Below are positions 17,227 to 17,797 of a stretch of DNA of 17,797 nucleotides, piece after piece. Each line of letters starts with the position of its first letter. The first letter of the stretch is position 1. Both the position numbers and the translations under genes were made by a program. The notes under the pieces were generated by a model. The model searched no databases, was not told where the DNA came from, and was given only the letters and a program-made list of their open reading frames with translations. Origin of the DNA: Streptosporangiaceae bacterium. Its GTDB lineage: Bacteria > Actinomycetota > Actinomycetes > Streptosporangiales > Streptosporangiaceae. The stretch covers positions 1 to 17,797 of the forward strand of contig JASHOI010000796.1 of the NCBI GenBank assembly GCA_030041195.1, in the 5' to 3' direction.

Positions 17227-17405
17227 CTAAAAGCCAGTGCACATGCACAGAACCCCGTCATGGGGCCAGTCCGGCATACGGTCAGGCCCGCAGACGGATG
17301 CCAAGATCGTCTCCATGGCTGGTTCGCCAGCCGGACGAGGCATCTCTCATGTCAGCAGCCCGCATGGCCGGTCTTCGGAGCGTCCTTGCGGTTGCATATA
17401 GACAT

Positions 17406-17797
<392 letters not shown>

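Larger units (their letters stand above)
16650..17405 (+). other. rRNA operon upstream and leader region, no protein gene seen
   Basis: About 750 bases between the tyrS hairpin and the 16S gene hold no recognisable coding sequence. They contain two promoter candidates (16936-16964 and 17125-17153), a small GAGA-loop hairpin in the leader (17173-17186) and the conserved leader element at 17204-17226. A weaker TTGGCG/GGTAAT pair with 17-base spacing at 16718-16746 and the AT-rich patch at 16771-16787 might mark a further promoter, but I would not call it. Confidence 0.6.

Overview
This window is high-GC actinobacterial DNA, apart from a few AT-rich regulatory spots. GTG and TTG starts are common, genes overlap tightly at their ends, and the 16S rRNA start has actinobacterial features. 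The order pheS-pheT, then argC-J-B-D-F-R-H, then mpg-tyrS follows the backbone I recall from Mycobacterium tuberculosis. The 16S segment and the rRNA leader would suit the Streptosporangiales or a relative, but I hold that assignment loosely because no alignment could be run.

Layout. Bases 1-2566 hold the last codons of pheS and all of pheT (phenylalanyl-tRNA synthetase), closed by a long hairpin at 2600-2641. A small minus-strand island follows: a putative lipoprotein gene (3138-3578) and behind it a wrecked alpha/beta-hydrolase gene (2712-3118). An AT-rich promoter/operator at 3770-3798 precedes the arginine operon. There argC, argJ, argB, argD, argF and argR overlap end to start (3880-9775), and argH follows after 50 bases (9826-11247). 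These genes cover N-acetylglutamate to ornithine (the argJ product recycles the acetyl group), ornithine to citrulline, the repressor, and the last step to arginine. The argininosuccinate synthase gene argG is absent, so that step must be encoded elsewhere.

Bases 11248-12580 are a scar region. It holds a frameshifted minus-strand serine protease (MarP-like) remnant, the C-terminal relic of what looks like an IS630-type transposase, and a ~40-base repeat that flanks an apparently leaderless DUF1707 gene. Next come a metallophosphoesterase with two altered active-site motifs (12581-13384) and a HAD-family hydrolase (13455-14066).

The last part holds mpg (a 3-methyladenine DNA glycosylase), overlapping by four bases with tyrS (tyrosyl-tRNA synthetase). 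Behind tyrS lie a 23-base tandem repeat and a perfect 12-bp hairpin. A roughly 0.75 kb gene-free rRNA leader region follows, with two well-formed promoters and a conserved rRNA leader element, and then the first ~390 bases of a 16S rRNA gene that runs off the window. Most of the window is ordinary housekeeping backbone. The points most worth a second look are the altered phosphoesterase, the repeat-flanked DUF1707 gene, the pseudogenes, the missing argG, and the repeat/hairpin block before the rRNA operon. I found no convincing new multi-gene system.
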